Shown here: positions 13,501 to 25,454 of the stretch, piece after piece
Layout: every line of letters starts with the position of its first letter
Numbering within the stretch: position 1 is the first letter of the stretch
Origin: Datisca glomerata
Lineage: Eukaryota; Streptophyta; Magnoliopsida; Cucurbitales; Datiscaceae
Reading direction: 5' to 3'
Length of the DNA stretch: 64,000 nt
Assembly: GCA_003255025.1 (NCBI GenBank)
Contig: QANY01013855.1
Span: 525,524 to 589,523, forward strand
Program-made: the position numbers and the translations under genes
Notes under the pieces: generated by a model
What the model was told of the DNA's origin: nothing
The model's input: the letters and a program-made list of their open reading frames with translations, nothing else
Database searches by the model: none

Positions 13501-13711
13501 TCAGAGGGAAGAAATTCATAATCGAAAAGACGAAATGACTCACAAGAGTGTGGGTCTCGCTCTGGCCGATGTGCGGACATAGGCTCACCTTGAGGAAGTG
13601 ATTTATTCGAAGAATTGATTCCGGATTATTTGTGTTCGGCGTCGGCACCAGAATTACGAGTATTGAAAATAACAATGAAGTCAGTTTCACGTCGGAACAG
13701 CGTGCATTCAT
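10598..13711 (-). CDS. Alpha/beta hydrolase fold protein (serine aminopeptidase S33-like)
   Basis: Seven exons read on the minus strand join in phase to 315 aa: 13589-13711, 13003-13110, 12774-12859, 12066-12187, 11614-11778, 11305-11398 and 10598-10847. All have GT-AG borders. The alpha/beta hydrolase motifs appear in order: CHGF after beta-3, FRFDFAGNG, the nucleophile elbow GHSKGG (Ser145), HGSMDQTVP with the acid Asp242, and ADHEYTAY with His270. The substrate is unknown; plant relatives are annotated as uncharacterised hydrolases of the S33/BAAT-like group. The first exon encodes a short hydrophobic N terminus (about residues 11-24) that could be an anchor or targeting signal. The exon 1-2 join is the weak point. 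The acceptor at 13110 keeps frame, while the stronger-looking one 11 bases upstream (13121) would break it. Confidence 0.85.
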
Positions 13712-15075
13712 GTCTGGTCATTTGGGAATGGATTTCCTATCTATTGCTTTAATAGTGACCGTCCGTTTTAAACGGTCATTATCACCTTAACATTTTTACC
13801 GAGGTAAAATGACAATTTTTTTAATTTTTTTTCATTTAATACTTTTTTTAAATTAAATCTCATCCATTCTTCTAATAGAATCAAAGAAGATGCTGATTCA
13901 TCATTTCATTGTGTGTCATATCTTAAATCCTTGACTAATACCGATCACTCATTTATTTAAATAAAATATTTTATTTTAACATACGCATAAAGTATGTTAA
14001 GTATGTAAATGAATATTAATTTTTTTATATACTAAAAGAATAATCGAAAATTTTCAATTGCCATGAAGATGGATATCGACTTTCAATGGGATATTTGGTT
14101 AGTTTCAAATGAAACTACATGTCAACCAATCGACTCATTAGTTATTATGAAATGAAACTTTTTATATTACTGCATCGGTGACATAGTAGGAAAGAGAATT
14201 TAAAAAACTAGAAAGATTAAAAAAACACACTATACTATAAAGAGATTGAGAGAGAAGAGAAAATAAATAGAGTAATTAGACAATAACTAAGTTTTTAAAT
14301 AAAATTTTAATTATTAATCAGATAATTAACCTATAAATTCGTCCATTTTAATTAGTGACAATAACCTAATTTATAAATAATTAATACATTAATTAATTAA
14401 AATTTAATAGGTTTAAAAGCATTTCTTTTTGCTGACTAGGATCTCCTACATGCCATCCATCAACGCACGGTTGCACACAGGAACTTCCACGTAGAAGCCA
14501 CGTGCTCCTATTTCCATGACGAATGTCACGACTCACGAGTGAGCAAAAATATATGTTTAGGATTGACTGTTAAAGTTTACAATTCATGATACATCAGGTC
14601 AAGTCAAAACTCAATACATTGGTGTCATTAACCCAAAATATATAATTATGAATACTATAACAAAAATTGTGCAACTCAAAAAACAGAGCAACAACATAAT
14701 AAATTAACTATGGTAATAACCCAACATTACAATCGACCAAAGACACTAAGAACTTGCCTGGGTGGGTAGAGAATGTGTGAATTTCACTTGTAGTTCTCGA
14801 AGTACGCAAAATTAGAAATGACAATTATTTTTCCTGTGTATAAATCAAGAACTGAAGCAGAGGGAAGGGGTGGTGGGGTGGGAAGGTATTGCAATGGGAC
14901 TCTCTAAAATAGCAGCTACACTGACATCTATTCAGTTCTTTCACAATTGGCAGTAAAATCACCTATAAGTGTTACATTAAGTAAGCGGCAGTTACACTCG
15001 GCCAATTGCTCAAAGCCCCCTACCGAAGTCACTATATGCACAATCGATCATGAACAATATCCCTCCTCCTTTGTG
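13712..15075. other. Intergenic between hydrolase and FTSH4; no gene seen
   Basis: The block contains the hydrolase upstream region and, at its right end, the FTSH4 3' untranslated region (about 14.6-15.07 kb). It is otherwise AT-rich, with no supported ORF. Confidence 0.45.
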
Positions 15076-18000
15076 TTACGATGCCGCCGGAGCAATGCCT
15101 TTGGCCTTGGCTGCAGCAGTTGCTGCTGCAGCTGCCGCCGCTGCTGCAGCGGCGGCAGATGCAGCAGGGTTTGGTGTGGAAGGTGGCACAGGGCTGGACT
15201 GTGAGCTGCTCGGTGCTGAAACGACTTGTGGTTGTTTCTGTTGGTTCTGAGGCTGCTGAGAGTTCACTTGTGCAAGCAGAGCCTTAATCTGACTTCCAGA
15301 AAGTGTTTCATGCTGAAGTAAAGCATTAGCAAGGGCGTGGTGCTCCTTGCTATGGGTAGTGAGAATGTTTTTCGCGTTATCATACGCCGTTTCCAAAAAC
15401 TGCTTCACTTCTTTCTCGATAAGAAGCCTCGTCTCTGTGCTCATGCTCTTGCCATTATCATCGTAATTGTGAGTAACAACTCCAACTTCTTTGCTCATCC
15501 CGTACTTGGTAACCATTGCCCGAGCAAGAGAAGTTGCCTGCTGGAGATCTGAAGAAGCACCAGAAGTAACTTCGTTTTCTCCGAATATGAGTTCTTCTGC
15601 AACCCGTCCTCCCATGCAGACGTCGAGCCGGGCAAGCATTTGCTTTCGGGAGACACTCGTCTCGTCTTTTTCTGGCAACTGGGCGACCATGCCTAGAGCC
15701 ATTCCTCTCGGGACTATTGTTGCCTTGTGAACTGGAAGGGCCCCGTCAGTATGGATGGCTACAAGGGCATGGCCGCCTTCGTGGAAAGCGGTCAACCGTC
15801 TTGACTCTTCAGATATGACGGCTGACTTTCGTTCACTTCCCATCATTATCTTGTCCTTTGCATACTCAAGATCATCCATGCTTACTGCTTTGGCACCATC
15901 CATTGCTGCCTTTAGAGCAGCGATGTTCACCAAGTTTGCGAGATCGGCACCTGAAAACCCGGGAGTTCCTCTAGCAATTATCATCATATCAACATCATCT
16001 GCTTTCAGAACCTGTCAAGAAAATGTTACAAAGATGCTTAAGCTTAGAACTCAACAAATATCGCGTTTGCAAGCAATAGCCTTCTTAGGCCTAACCAAAT
16101 TTCCAACAGAAGTTCCTCGTCATGACATTCTAACGAACAAATTTCTACAAACTGGTCATATATTTCGGTATGAGAACTAATCAACAGCTTAAAGATTTTG
16201 ATTTACTTGCATGCTAGACTGATATGCACAGAAATGGGACAATGTGGTGGTGAAAGCCTAAGTTTACTCCATCAACCTCAACTGCTCGTAAAAAAAAAAA
16301 GAACTGGCTTGAAGGTACACCCCTTTAGCTTTTTTAGAAGACAAGGACGAGAAAATTGAAACGTGTTGGAATTTAATTCCTTCACCTTTATGGATTATGA
16401 TTTCCACATGCAATTTGGTTAATCTCTTACGATTGGTAGTCAAATTCAACAGGAGGAAAAATCCATAGTTAAAGGATTCAGATATTCGACAATGGATATC
16501 TGGGTTTTTGATAATGATTAAGGAAGATAACTTAATTGAGATTGACATTTCCATTGGATCAAATTAAGTGTCATGTTTTTTAGATTGAAGCATGAGAAAC
16601 TGCAACCAAGAAAAAATCTTCAGAACATTTTCAATAAATTGGCATTTTGTCACATTAACTCTTTATATAAAAAGCATGAGGGGGGTTACCTTTGACGTAT
16701 GGACCTCTAAAATCTGCCTTCGTCCTTCAACATCTGGATTAGGTACAACAATGTGACGATCAAACCTTCCAGGTCTTACTAATGCCTTATCTAGTGACTC
16801 GGGAAAATTAGTTGCCGCAATCACAATTATCCCTTCGTTTTGTTTAAATCCGTCAAGTTCAACAAGTAACTGATTTAAAGTCATCTTCATATACTGTTGG
16901 TCCTTTGGATTACGACTTCCTCCAATGGCATCAATTTCATCTATGAATATAATACAAGGTGACCGCTTCTTTGCAGCTGAAAATAAATCCCTCACCCTCC
17001 TGGCTCCAACCCCAACAAACATCTCTTCAAACTCACTCCCACTGCATGAAAAGAATGGAACTCCGGCTTCTCCAGCAATAGCTCTTGCTAGCATTGTTTT
17101 TCCCGTGCCAGGCGGTCCAACAAGCAATACACCTTTTGGCAGCTTACCACCAAGGCGGGTGAAACGCTAAACAACCAAATAAATCAAATTAAAGACGTTG
17201 CCCACAGTTTTTCAATAATAAAAAGACTAACATGGGCATAAATAGATGTTAGTGCATCCAACATCAAATATGAACAGCGAAATAGCAAGTAAAAAAATAC
17301 TAGACATCACGGCCGTCTGCACCTAAACTTATAGTTTAAATTTTTAAGTTGTAACTTATTTAACTGTAGTTTTAATCTTTAAGCTGAAATGTATTTGGCT
17401 CGGCTTATTTCAATCAACTTTAAGCTACAACTTGTTTTAATTGATGTTTGGCATAAGCTATGAATGAGATCATTTCAATGACTAGGTAAATAACAAGGTA
17501 AATACCAAAAAAAAATCCCTAAACAAGAAGCTTAAAACTTTTAGCGTATCTAAGCCACTAACTTATTTCAAGAAGCTAAGTCAAACACCCATAAAAATAA
17601 GCTAGTAACTTATTTAATCTATAAGCTATAAGCTGCAGCTTATACGTCCATCCAAAACATGGCTATATACACTAAGGGGGGAGAATGAACAATCAAATCT
17701 CACTCCAGAAAGGCATCTACCTTTGGATCTCGAAGGTAGTGAACAATTTCTTCCAACTCAGCCTTTGCCTCATCAACACCCTTCACATCACTAAATTTTG
17801 TGTTAGATTCCATACTGGGTTGCACCTCCTCATTTAAACCAAGCCCTATAAGGATGAGATAACCATATAATAAGCTTTTCAGGGCATAGCTAGAATACAA
17901 ATAAGAGAATGTAAGCATCAAGAGAAATTAACCTTTGCTGATTCCTCTATCTTCAATTAGAGCTCCTACACCAGAAATCAAGAGAAATGCCAGTGCAATT

Positions 18001-20110
18001 GTGCGGATCGTACGCCACAACTGCTCCTTAAAATGCCCTCCCTCTGTAGCCACCATATGAAGAGGAGCACCGGCAGTTCCAAGGATACCATCTTTTGTAT
18101 GTTTTCCCACATTCCTAAGAGCTGAAAGGCCACCAATGCTTTCTTCCTCCCTTGACGCATTTGCAATACCTGTACTTACAGTACAAGTGTGTAAATTACC
18201 TTAAAAGACTAGGATGAAGGGAAACCACTAGCACTAAAAGTAACATTTTATCCTTGCAAGGTCTAAAACTATAAAACCATATTCATATACGCACCTTTCT
18301 GCAATGTTTTGAGTAGTTCACTACTATCCAGCCTGTCAACTTTCACTAATGCCTTGACATATTCAGCTACTGCTGTAGGATTACGTTGTAATGATGGTTG
18401 ACTTTCGAATAATCTTATCACTGCTTCAGGATCATTACGATGGTAAAGCTCTTTAAGATGAGCAACTTCATTAGCTTCATCTGCATCACGTACTCTTCGA
18501 GCCAGATTCCCAACATAGCTTGACTGAGACCTCTCGTGAACCCTTACAAGTCTACTACCTGCAGGGATTGGGGACATTTTCTTGGAGCATAAAAGATGAA
18601 GAATGCTTATTTCACTCAAATCCTAGTAAACAAACTATATGCATCGTACAAAATTGGCTTGATTCAAACTGGGATAAATATTTGGTTGAAAAATGCTAAA
18701 CAGTAAGGCTGAAATGCAATATTTTCCATGAACTTGAAGATTGAATTGCTAGTGTACAATATATGTACTTACCTCCATTACCGCCAGACTTACTGACTGG
18801 GAAATAAGATTTATTAACCAACAAATTTTTAAACTGTCCCAATTCTGATCGATTCCTCGAAACCTGTATCATCAGAAAACATGAGGAAAGCATACTACTA
18901 AAAAAATTATAACTCATCAAGCAGCATATGCGTTTTCTCATATACTAATATCTGAGCTAGAGCTTTCACCTAAAAAATGACCATTTTCAATCAGTACTTA
19001 AATATTCCCAAAGTTCTGAGCAACAGACTTTCTACTTGTGCGAGACATATAAGTATTCACTCGCGCTGTCCATGTGACTAATCATAGGAAATATAATAAA
19101 AAAACCATAATACTATAACAACTTGAACACATTGCAGTCTGCTACCTTGAGCACCAGAGACTGGCAGGAAAAAATACTAAAAAGATGGAAACGCATTGTA
19201 GACGAAGATGATCAATGAAAGGGAAAGTTCTACTTTTCTCTTGAAAATGGGAAACATTTTCCCTAGAAAGATTCAAAAATTAATATAATGACTAAGTACA
19301 ACCTAATCCCGGGGAACTCGAATTCATGGGGGAGAAAGGGAGTAATTCCCACTGGGAAACTGAAAATCCACTATACATAAGTAGCCGGCCAGCAGAAAAG
19401 TACAAAACATCATACTTTTTCTTAGTTTATTTTAGGTCCAAGCCCCTTCCCCACCAAGCTAGCCTAAAATGCCAAAACCATCAAAAGAATGGGACAATTC
19501 AATAGGCATAGGGCAAACTCTTTCCGAGGGCAGAGCCAGATAACCGTAACCTGAGTCTTCAATGATACTGCTGCAGACGTTCGACACTTACATAATCCTC
19601 ACCAAGACCACCTTTTTTTAGCCAAATAGCCAGACACAAATCACGATGTCTGGCAACTCATGCTCCAATGATGATAGAGAAAAACATTCAGCGTTAAACC
19701 TACAGAAGCTTCCTATTAACCACAGTTTCAGTTCTGAGTCAATTAATCCCCTAAAAATGCTTGGCAAGTGAAAAAGAAGGCTTAAATGCGAATGCTATCC
19801 CCTTCACTTAATGCTAAACGATCATAAATTTAACATCCATTACTGATCATCGAAAACGAACCATCGTTGAATGTCACCCCTTTGCTGAAATACCACACAC
19901 ACAGAATTTTAAACTCATCATAAAGCCCCCGAAAAATGACAAATAAACAAGAGGAAATGTGGTTTTCAGTAGAAGAGAACAATTTCAACAATATATGACC
20001 AAAAATACCAAAAAGAACAAAATGAATAAAAAAAAGAACAAAAATGACCGATTTGGGTAACTTCCTTGACAGATTCAACTAACCTGAGTAATCAGATGCC
20101 TCCAAGCCAT
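15076..20110 (-). CDS. FTSH4: ATP-dependent zinc metalloprotease FTSH4, mitochondrial (i-AAA)
   Basis: This is an inner-membrane AAA protease that degrades and quality-controls mitochondrial proteins. Seven exons on the minus strand, 20084-20110, 18773-18863, 18295-18558, 17933-18169, 17721-17845, 16690-17166 and 15076-16011, join in phase to 718 aa, essentially the Arabidopsis FTSH4 length. Exon 1 encodes only MAWRHLITQ, matching the family start. One membrane segment is seen ([20 protein letters not shown]). The AAA module has Walker A GPPGTGKT (265-272), Walker [13 protein letters not shown] and a second region of homology ending RPGRFDR. The zinc site HEGGH is at 484-488. The C-terminal tail is Gln/Ser/Pro-rich, then a run of about 13 Ala broken by one Thr before KAKGIAP, as in plant FTSH4 orthologues. 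The single membrane segment and [20 protein letters not shown] favour FTSH4 over FTSH3/10/11. No lesion seen. Confidence 0.96.
17305..17650. mobile_element. MITE-like insertion in an FTSH4 intron
   Basis: The intron between the exons at 16690-17166 and 17721-17845 contains an AT-rich block full of AAGCTATAAGCTGCAGCTTA-type palindromes and related CTTAAGCT/AGCTTA words. Such self-complementary, non-coding intronic blocks are typical of hAT-type MITEs. I cannot fix its ends or a target duplication. Confidence 0.4.
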
Positions 20111-20976
20111 CTTATGTTAAGAGACCAAGAAGGTCCGATCTTTCCCACTTTAAGCCTCTACTCTCTCTTTATTAATCCCTCTCGCTTCTCCGGCTCACGT
20201 ACAAATCTTAGAAGCTTCAGGAGTTGTTTGACGGTCTTAGTCAAGTCTCGGTTGTGTTTGGGGAGGAAGAAAATGAGGGCAAGGGTGAGAAGGGCGGTGG
20301 GGGTCGAGAGACGAGGAAGAATATCTGCCAAGGTCGGAGACGGACGGGGTTTATTGTTGATCTTTTGGAACAGGTCCCATTTTACGCTTGTTGCGCTGAT
20401 GTGCACCTTCTCTGTCTACTAGTTTCTTCCGCTGTTTTGTTGAAATGTCCACATTAGCCTTTGGTATGTATCTACAGTACTAGGCTTTTTTCCTTAGATG
20501 AGGCCCTATGGGCCCTGTTTCTGTCCGTGTCTTTGGAACAGGAAGGCTCGTTAGCCTATTAGGTTTTGTCATGCAACAATTCAGCCCACATTATGGGCTA
20601 CTCTCCGAAAATCTCTCTCCCCCCAAAATTGAAAGGGGGAATTAGAGATTTAGACCAATTTTTACATCAGTTTTGTTAAAGGATAAAAAAAATTTCAATT
20701 TACAATAATGACCGATTTTGTTCAAATCCCTAATTTGCACCACTTGAAATTGAATCAGAAACATATGGGCAGTGCTAAAGCTAAGATAGTGGTTGGCTTA
20801 GCTTTCGGAACAATAGTGACCTCCGTTAACAATCTCCCTTCAAGCACGCCACACCCATTGTCAAATTCATTAACTTAGTAAGCTCCTTTAGAGTACCTCC
20901 TCAAATTCATTAAATTCATGAACTTAGTAACCCATTCGTGAAATTCATCAACGAGTTTTGAATCAGTAGTCATTGG
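20111..20976. other. FTSH4 promoter/leader region; no second gene
   Basis: This is the upstream region of FTSH4, with a mixed-composition leader between about 20111 and 20450. Several overlapping short frames occur on both strands (20158-20457), but none resembles a known protein. Confidence 0.4.
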
Positions 20977-21848
20977 AGGCGTGGTAATTGGGCCGGTTCA
21001 ACTCGTGAAATCGATCCGTTATAATCCAGACCGGTCCAACATTGAGCAGTACCAAATTAGTTAAGGTCAGCAGGCCAAACTCAGACCATCACAGGTCTTG
21101 TCTTCAAGGTCTACGGTCCGCCCCGATATCGGCGGGCCTGAACCGGCTCGACTTGTGAATTCGCTCTTTTATCTAAAAAATTGAACAATTATGCGTATAG
21201 TGAAACTTGAACTTTTGACTTCTCCCTTATAAATCACATTTTTATCAATAGACCAAGCCAATCTTTGTTAGATATTGTTTAAAATATATTCTTATTCTTG
21301 TTTAACACATTTTATCAAAACCTCAAATAATATATTTTTGAGATAAACGTATTTAATTAAATAAATAAAAATATTTATCATTTAAATGAATATTTTATTC
21401 AGTGAAAAATTGGATTCATGAAAACTTAAAAAAATATTGGTTTAATATTACTAATATTTTGTGTTGTGTTAATGAATATGAATTATAAATTAATTATTAA
21501 TTAATTATTATATTTTTAGATTTTATATGAATATGAATATCACTAGTTTATGAATTTAATAAATAAAATAATTATTTTACTTATTATTATAAGTTTTTCT
21601 ATTGAGATTTTAAAGTAATAAAATAAATTAATTATAAAAAATAACTTGACTTCCATATAGTTTAATGGTAATCTCTACACTTCATTTACTTCCCACCAAA
21701 GTTCAACACTCTTCATCTAGATTTTTTAAAATTAAATCACATTAAAGGGAGGGGGAACGGGCCGGTCTTTATTAAATGACTGGATCGGCCCGGTTCATGA
21801 ACCGCCTGGAAAGGCCCGGGCCCGACCGGCCCAGTTGCCCCCCTAATC
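20977..21848. mobile_element. hAT-like non-autonomous element
   Basis: The left end has GTAATTGGGCCGGTTCAACT. The reverse complement of the right end has GGGGGGCAACTGGGCCGGTC. Both fit the GGGG-GGCAA-GGGCCGG style ends of plant hAT elements, and both subterminal regions are rich in CCGGTT/GGCCCG words. The flanks show an imperfect 8-bp repeat (GTCATTGG at 20969-20976, GTCATTAA at 21849-21856). The interior is AT-rich without ORFs. Exact borders are uncertain. Confidence 0.45.
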
Positions 21849-21856
21849 GTCATTAA

Positions 21857-23339
21857 CAATCTCCTTCCATACGTATGCCTCATACCCATTCCACCAAATT
21901 GCTACTTACCCCGGTTCTCCCTGCCTCATTCAGTTCCTTCTCAATGAGTATTCTCCCACTGACGACCTCGAGCACGATGGCGTCATAACTGAATACGTCG
22001 GTTTTGTCTGAAACCCTAATCAATTTGCCATTGATTTACTAATCCCATTCAATCTGGTTAACAGGAAATTTAGTGTTCATTGAGTCTGTCAGAAGGTGAG
22101 CAAAAGAGAGAATTGGATTTCGTTTGTGATGGAGACGACAATTCGGTTTGATTTCTAGATTTTTTTCTGGGATTCGAGCGAGAGAGGTGTAAAGAAGAGA
22201 AGGAGGAGACAAGTTTGGGTGTGGGAAGATGTTTGGTACTGATATTTTTATTCATGATCTATAATTATCACATATGGTGTATAAAAATATACTACAAATA
22301 TACTACGGTATATTAAATTATACTATGGTATATAAAAATATATCATAGTACACTTGTACATAAAAATTTTACAGTTTTATAAAAAAAATGACAGCAAAAA
22401 ATTGTCATTCTTATAAATATAGCTTTTTTCTAGTAATTCTCTTACTTAGCTTTAATATATCAAAAATTGGATGAGAAGTAAAATCATTTTTAGAACATTT
22501 TATCCACTCTTTATTTTACACTTTCAAAATTACCATTGAGTCTATTAATGAGCATCATTAATGATAATTTTTTTCTTTTCGTTTTTCTCAAAATAATGTA
22601 TCTCTTGAGTAAACTTTTTAATTTTTTTGTTTTTAGACATGAGAATATATTAATTTATTTTATCGTTAAGATATATATTAAAAAAATCAATCAATAATCA
22701 ATCAAAGAATAAAATATGTTTCTAGTTCATTTATAAGTAGAGAAAAAAAAATATACTAAAAGAATCAACTAAAAATGTATAGAAGATATTTTCAAGTATA
22801 ACTATCTTAATTGAAAATATTTTAGTGAATAAAACTTATGAAAAGCATAAAAGTTATCATTGTAGTTTTCTAATTATAGTTACTAATAAATATATCTTAT
22901 TCAAAAAAAATATTTTTATGAACAAGTAATGTATAAGAAACAATCAAAATTATAAAAACATACATAACACGTGTACCGCACATATAATTTTACTAGTTTT
23001 TCAATTATAGACTGCTTCCCTAAACGAGTCAAATTGAAATTGACTAAGTGGGGTAGGGGGAGAAAGACAGATACATTAACTATCTAACAAGAAAGATAAT
23101 ATAGTAAATATATAAATTATGAAAAACTATTTAATTTAATTGATTTGGTTAAATATATTAATCTTTATAACAAAATTGTTATATATGATATATACTGATG
23201 GTATGAGACATACTTGTATTTAACATTGAAAATGTGTCTAAACACTAAGAATCCTATTGTTGCTAAGTGGCCCCAAAATTATACACTTGAAAAAACGACT
23301 GATATGCCCATCCAAAACATAACATACCAAAAATACACC
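21857..23339. other. AT-rich intergenic DNA; no gene seen
   Basis: Two things stand out: a patch of near-palindromic TATACTA-GGTATA words at about 22270-22360, and a possible Helitron-like CTAG/T terminus near 22993. Neither is strong enough to call. Confidence 0.35.
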
Positions 23340-23930
23340 CTACATTGCCATTAGTCCGAGCCAAAGACAACACCCTCACACTCTATCTTCGTCATTCTAA
23401 TTGTCCATGACTCTCAACTCAGTGTCATTCACTCTCACTCATGTTTTACATTAGGTCGAAGTATCTCATATCCAAGGTCAAGCTCACAAAGGACCCAAGA
23501 ACTCCCATGAGTGGACTATAGAGAGACGCTCACCCAAATGGGGCGCTACAAACTTGTTCAAGATGCCCCTAAGAGACGACCTAAGAGGCCACCACCCTAG
23601 GCATTGTCTCAACCATGTTATTGAGCAGAAAATACCCAACCTCTATCAGGCCTTAGACTGAGCCACAGACAGAGGTTGAGACGTCCTTGACACCTCCGAT
23701 TCCACGACAAGTCGGAGGATCACACTACAGAAGAAAAACAAACCTAGATTATAATGATCTGAACCTTTACTTGAGACTGAGAACGAAATCTACCACTATA
23801 TCCGAGGCATGTCCTAACCTACCGTCTATAAAAAGTCTCGGGCCATGATCTTAAGGGAAAGTCACTTCACAAAATATTAGCTACGAGTATCAATGCCCAA
23901 TTAACAAAATGATTCTGTCCACTAACATGT
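23340..23930. repeat. LTR-like fragment (copy related to 36.75 kb)
   Basis: This GC-richer island in AT-rich DNA contains a CTATAAAAAG TATA-like box near 23825. It has a block of the type TTCAAGATG, then AAGAGGCCA/AAGAGGTCA, then GTCTCA-CC-TGTT/GTGT, that is recognisably similar to 36850-36930. It has no ORF. It is best read as a decayed LTR or solo LTR. The similarity was judged by eye only. Confidence 0.35.
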
Positions 23931-25454
23931 TGAGTTTTTTACTAACCAATGCATGAAATGTTCCGTCGTACTCTATTTATTATCTTTACTCAACTCAATT
24001 GTATTTAAACACCTTTAACTTCTAAACAATCTTTTATTTTTTATTTGATTAATCATTTCATTTCTCACATATGTACCTGTGTTCTTAACAAATAGATTAA
24101 AGATCATAACCAATAACTTACTTTTAATAATCTTATTATTTGACAATATTAAATTAATTATCTTTTATTCTCATTGGATTCCATGTGGTTAAATTCACAT
24201 TTGACATCTTGCTTGCCGTAATTGAAAAATGAGTTCTGATATAAAAATTTTAGCTCTTCCAACTAAGCGTATCATCATTAGTACTGTTAAATAATAAACT
24301 GTGGAGTATGTACATACTATGTATGCATAGGACCAAAATTCGAAATAGGCATATCTAAATAACCTTGTGTAAAAGAAGTTATATTAACTAACGCTTATCC
24401 TTCTTGCCTTTAAGATACATAAAATTACTAATAAAGTTTATGAATCGATCAGCTGATATCGTTTTCAAAGACTTATATATTTTGTCTTTTATTCAAAATG
24501 TGTATAATGTCATATTTAAGTACACGTATTGTTGGATATTTTTTCAAGACTTTCACATGCTTGACACATATCTATGGTACTAACCAGATCTCACAATGGA
24601 GGTTTGTTCTTTCAAATCATCAGCTCGAAGTTCTTAAAGCCTTTTAGCTTGGGACAAGCCGGGTAAGTTTTGCAGCTCACGGATACTAGAATGTTGGAAA
24701 TTAAAACACTACAAGAAAAATGACTTTATGGCAACGGTGTTCATCGTCTATAGCGGCGGTTTTAACCGCTGCCAAATAGAGTTGCGGCGGTGCATAAACC
24801 GGCGTCTTATCCACCGTCGCAAAGGTTTTTGGTGGCGGTGTTTCCAACCGCTGGAGGACCGTTGGTGAAGTGTGTTTAGCGGCGGTTCACCGTCACTAAA
24901 TGCCCACAAACTGAAGAAAAAAAATCTTTCTCGACGGTTTTAAACCGTCTCATAAGCTTCAAAGCCGCTGCTATAAATTGAAATTTTGGCCAATTTTTTT
25001 TCTGTTTTTTAAACATCCTATTATTTTCAAAAATACATGTTTTAGAAAATATTCTATTTCTCAGATTTCAGAATCTATCAATACAAAAATTTTAACAATT
25101 CAGAACCATCGATTCAAATATTCAAATATTCTTGCATTTTAAACGTTCATAAATTCTAAAGACAAAATAATATAAGTTCAAACTTAAGCAAATATAATTT
25201 TTCCATCGTCACTGAATTTTATGCGATCATAAAGTTGAGGGATGATAACCAAAATCCTATAAACACATAAAAAGGAACAAAATTAGTATTACTGTTGGAC
25301 TAAACATAATTTATAATTACGTAAAGTATATATTTCTTAGAAATCTTACATGATCACCGCCGAGGAATGAGAACGAAGGATTTTGTGCTTGCATCATTTT
25401 CATAAGGTATGTCACTTAAGATTGAAGTTGAACTTGACCATCTTAAAGTTCATG

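Noticed and set aside
14947..15730. Plus-strand ORFs opposite the last FTSH4 exon
   Set aside because: They are shadows of the conserved protease exon and its Ala tract (giving Leu/Gln/Cys runs) on the other strand.
21655..21730. SINE-like A-box (TAGTTTAATGGT) and B-box-like AGTTCAA
   Set aside because: The match to Pol III boxes is loose, there is no poly-A tail or target duplication, and it lies inside the hAT-like block.
22940..22997. Helitron 3' terminus (ACACGTGTACCGCAC followed by CTAG/T)
   Set aside because: A weak hairpin and CTAG/T are present, but no matching TC 5' end or captured content was found upstream. Too common a string to call.
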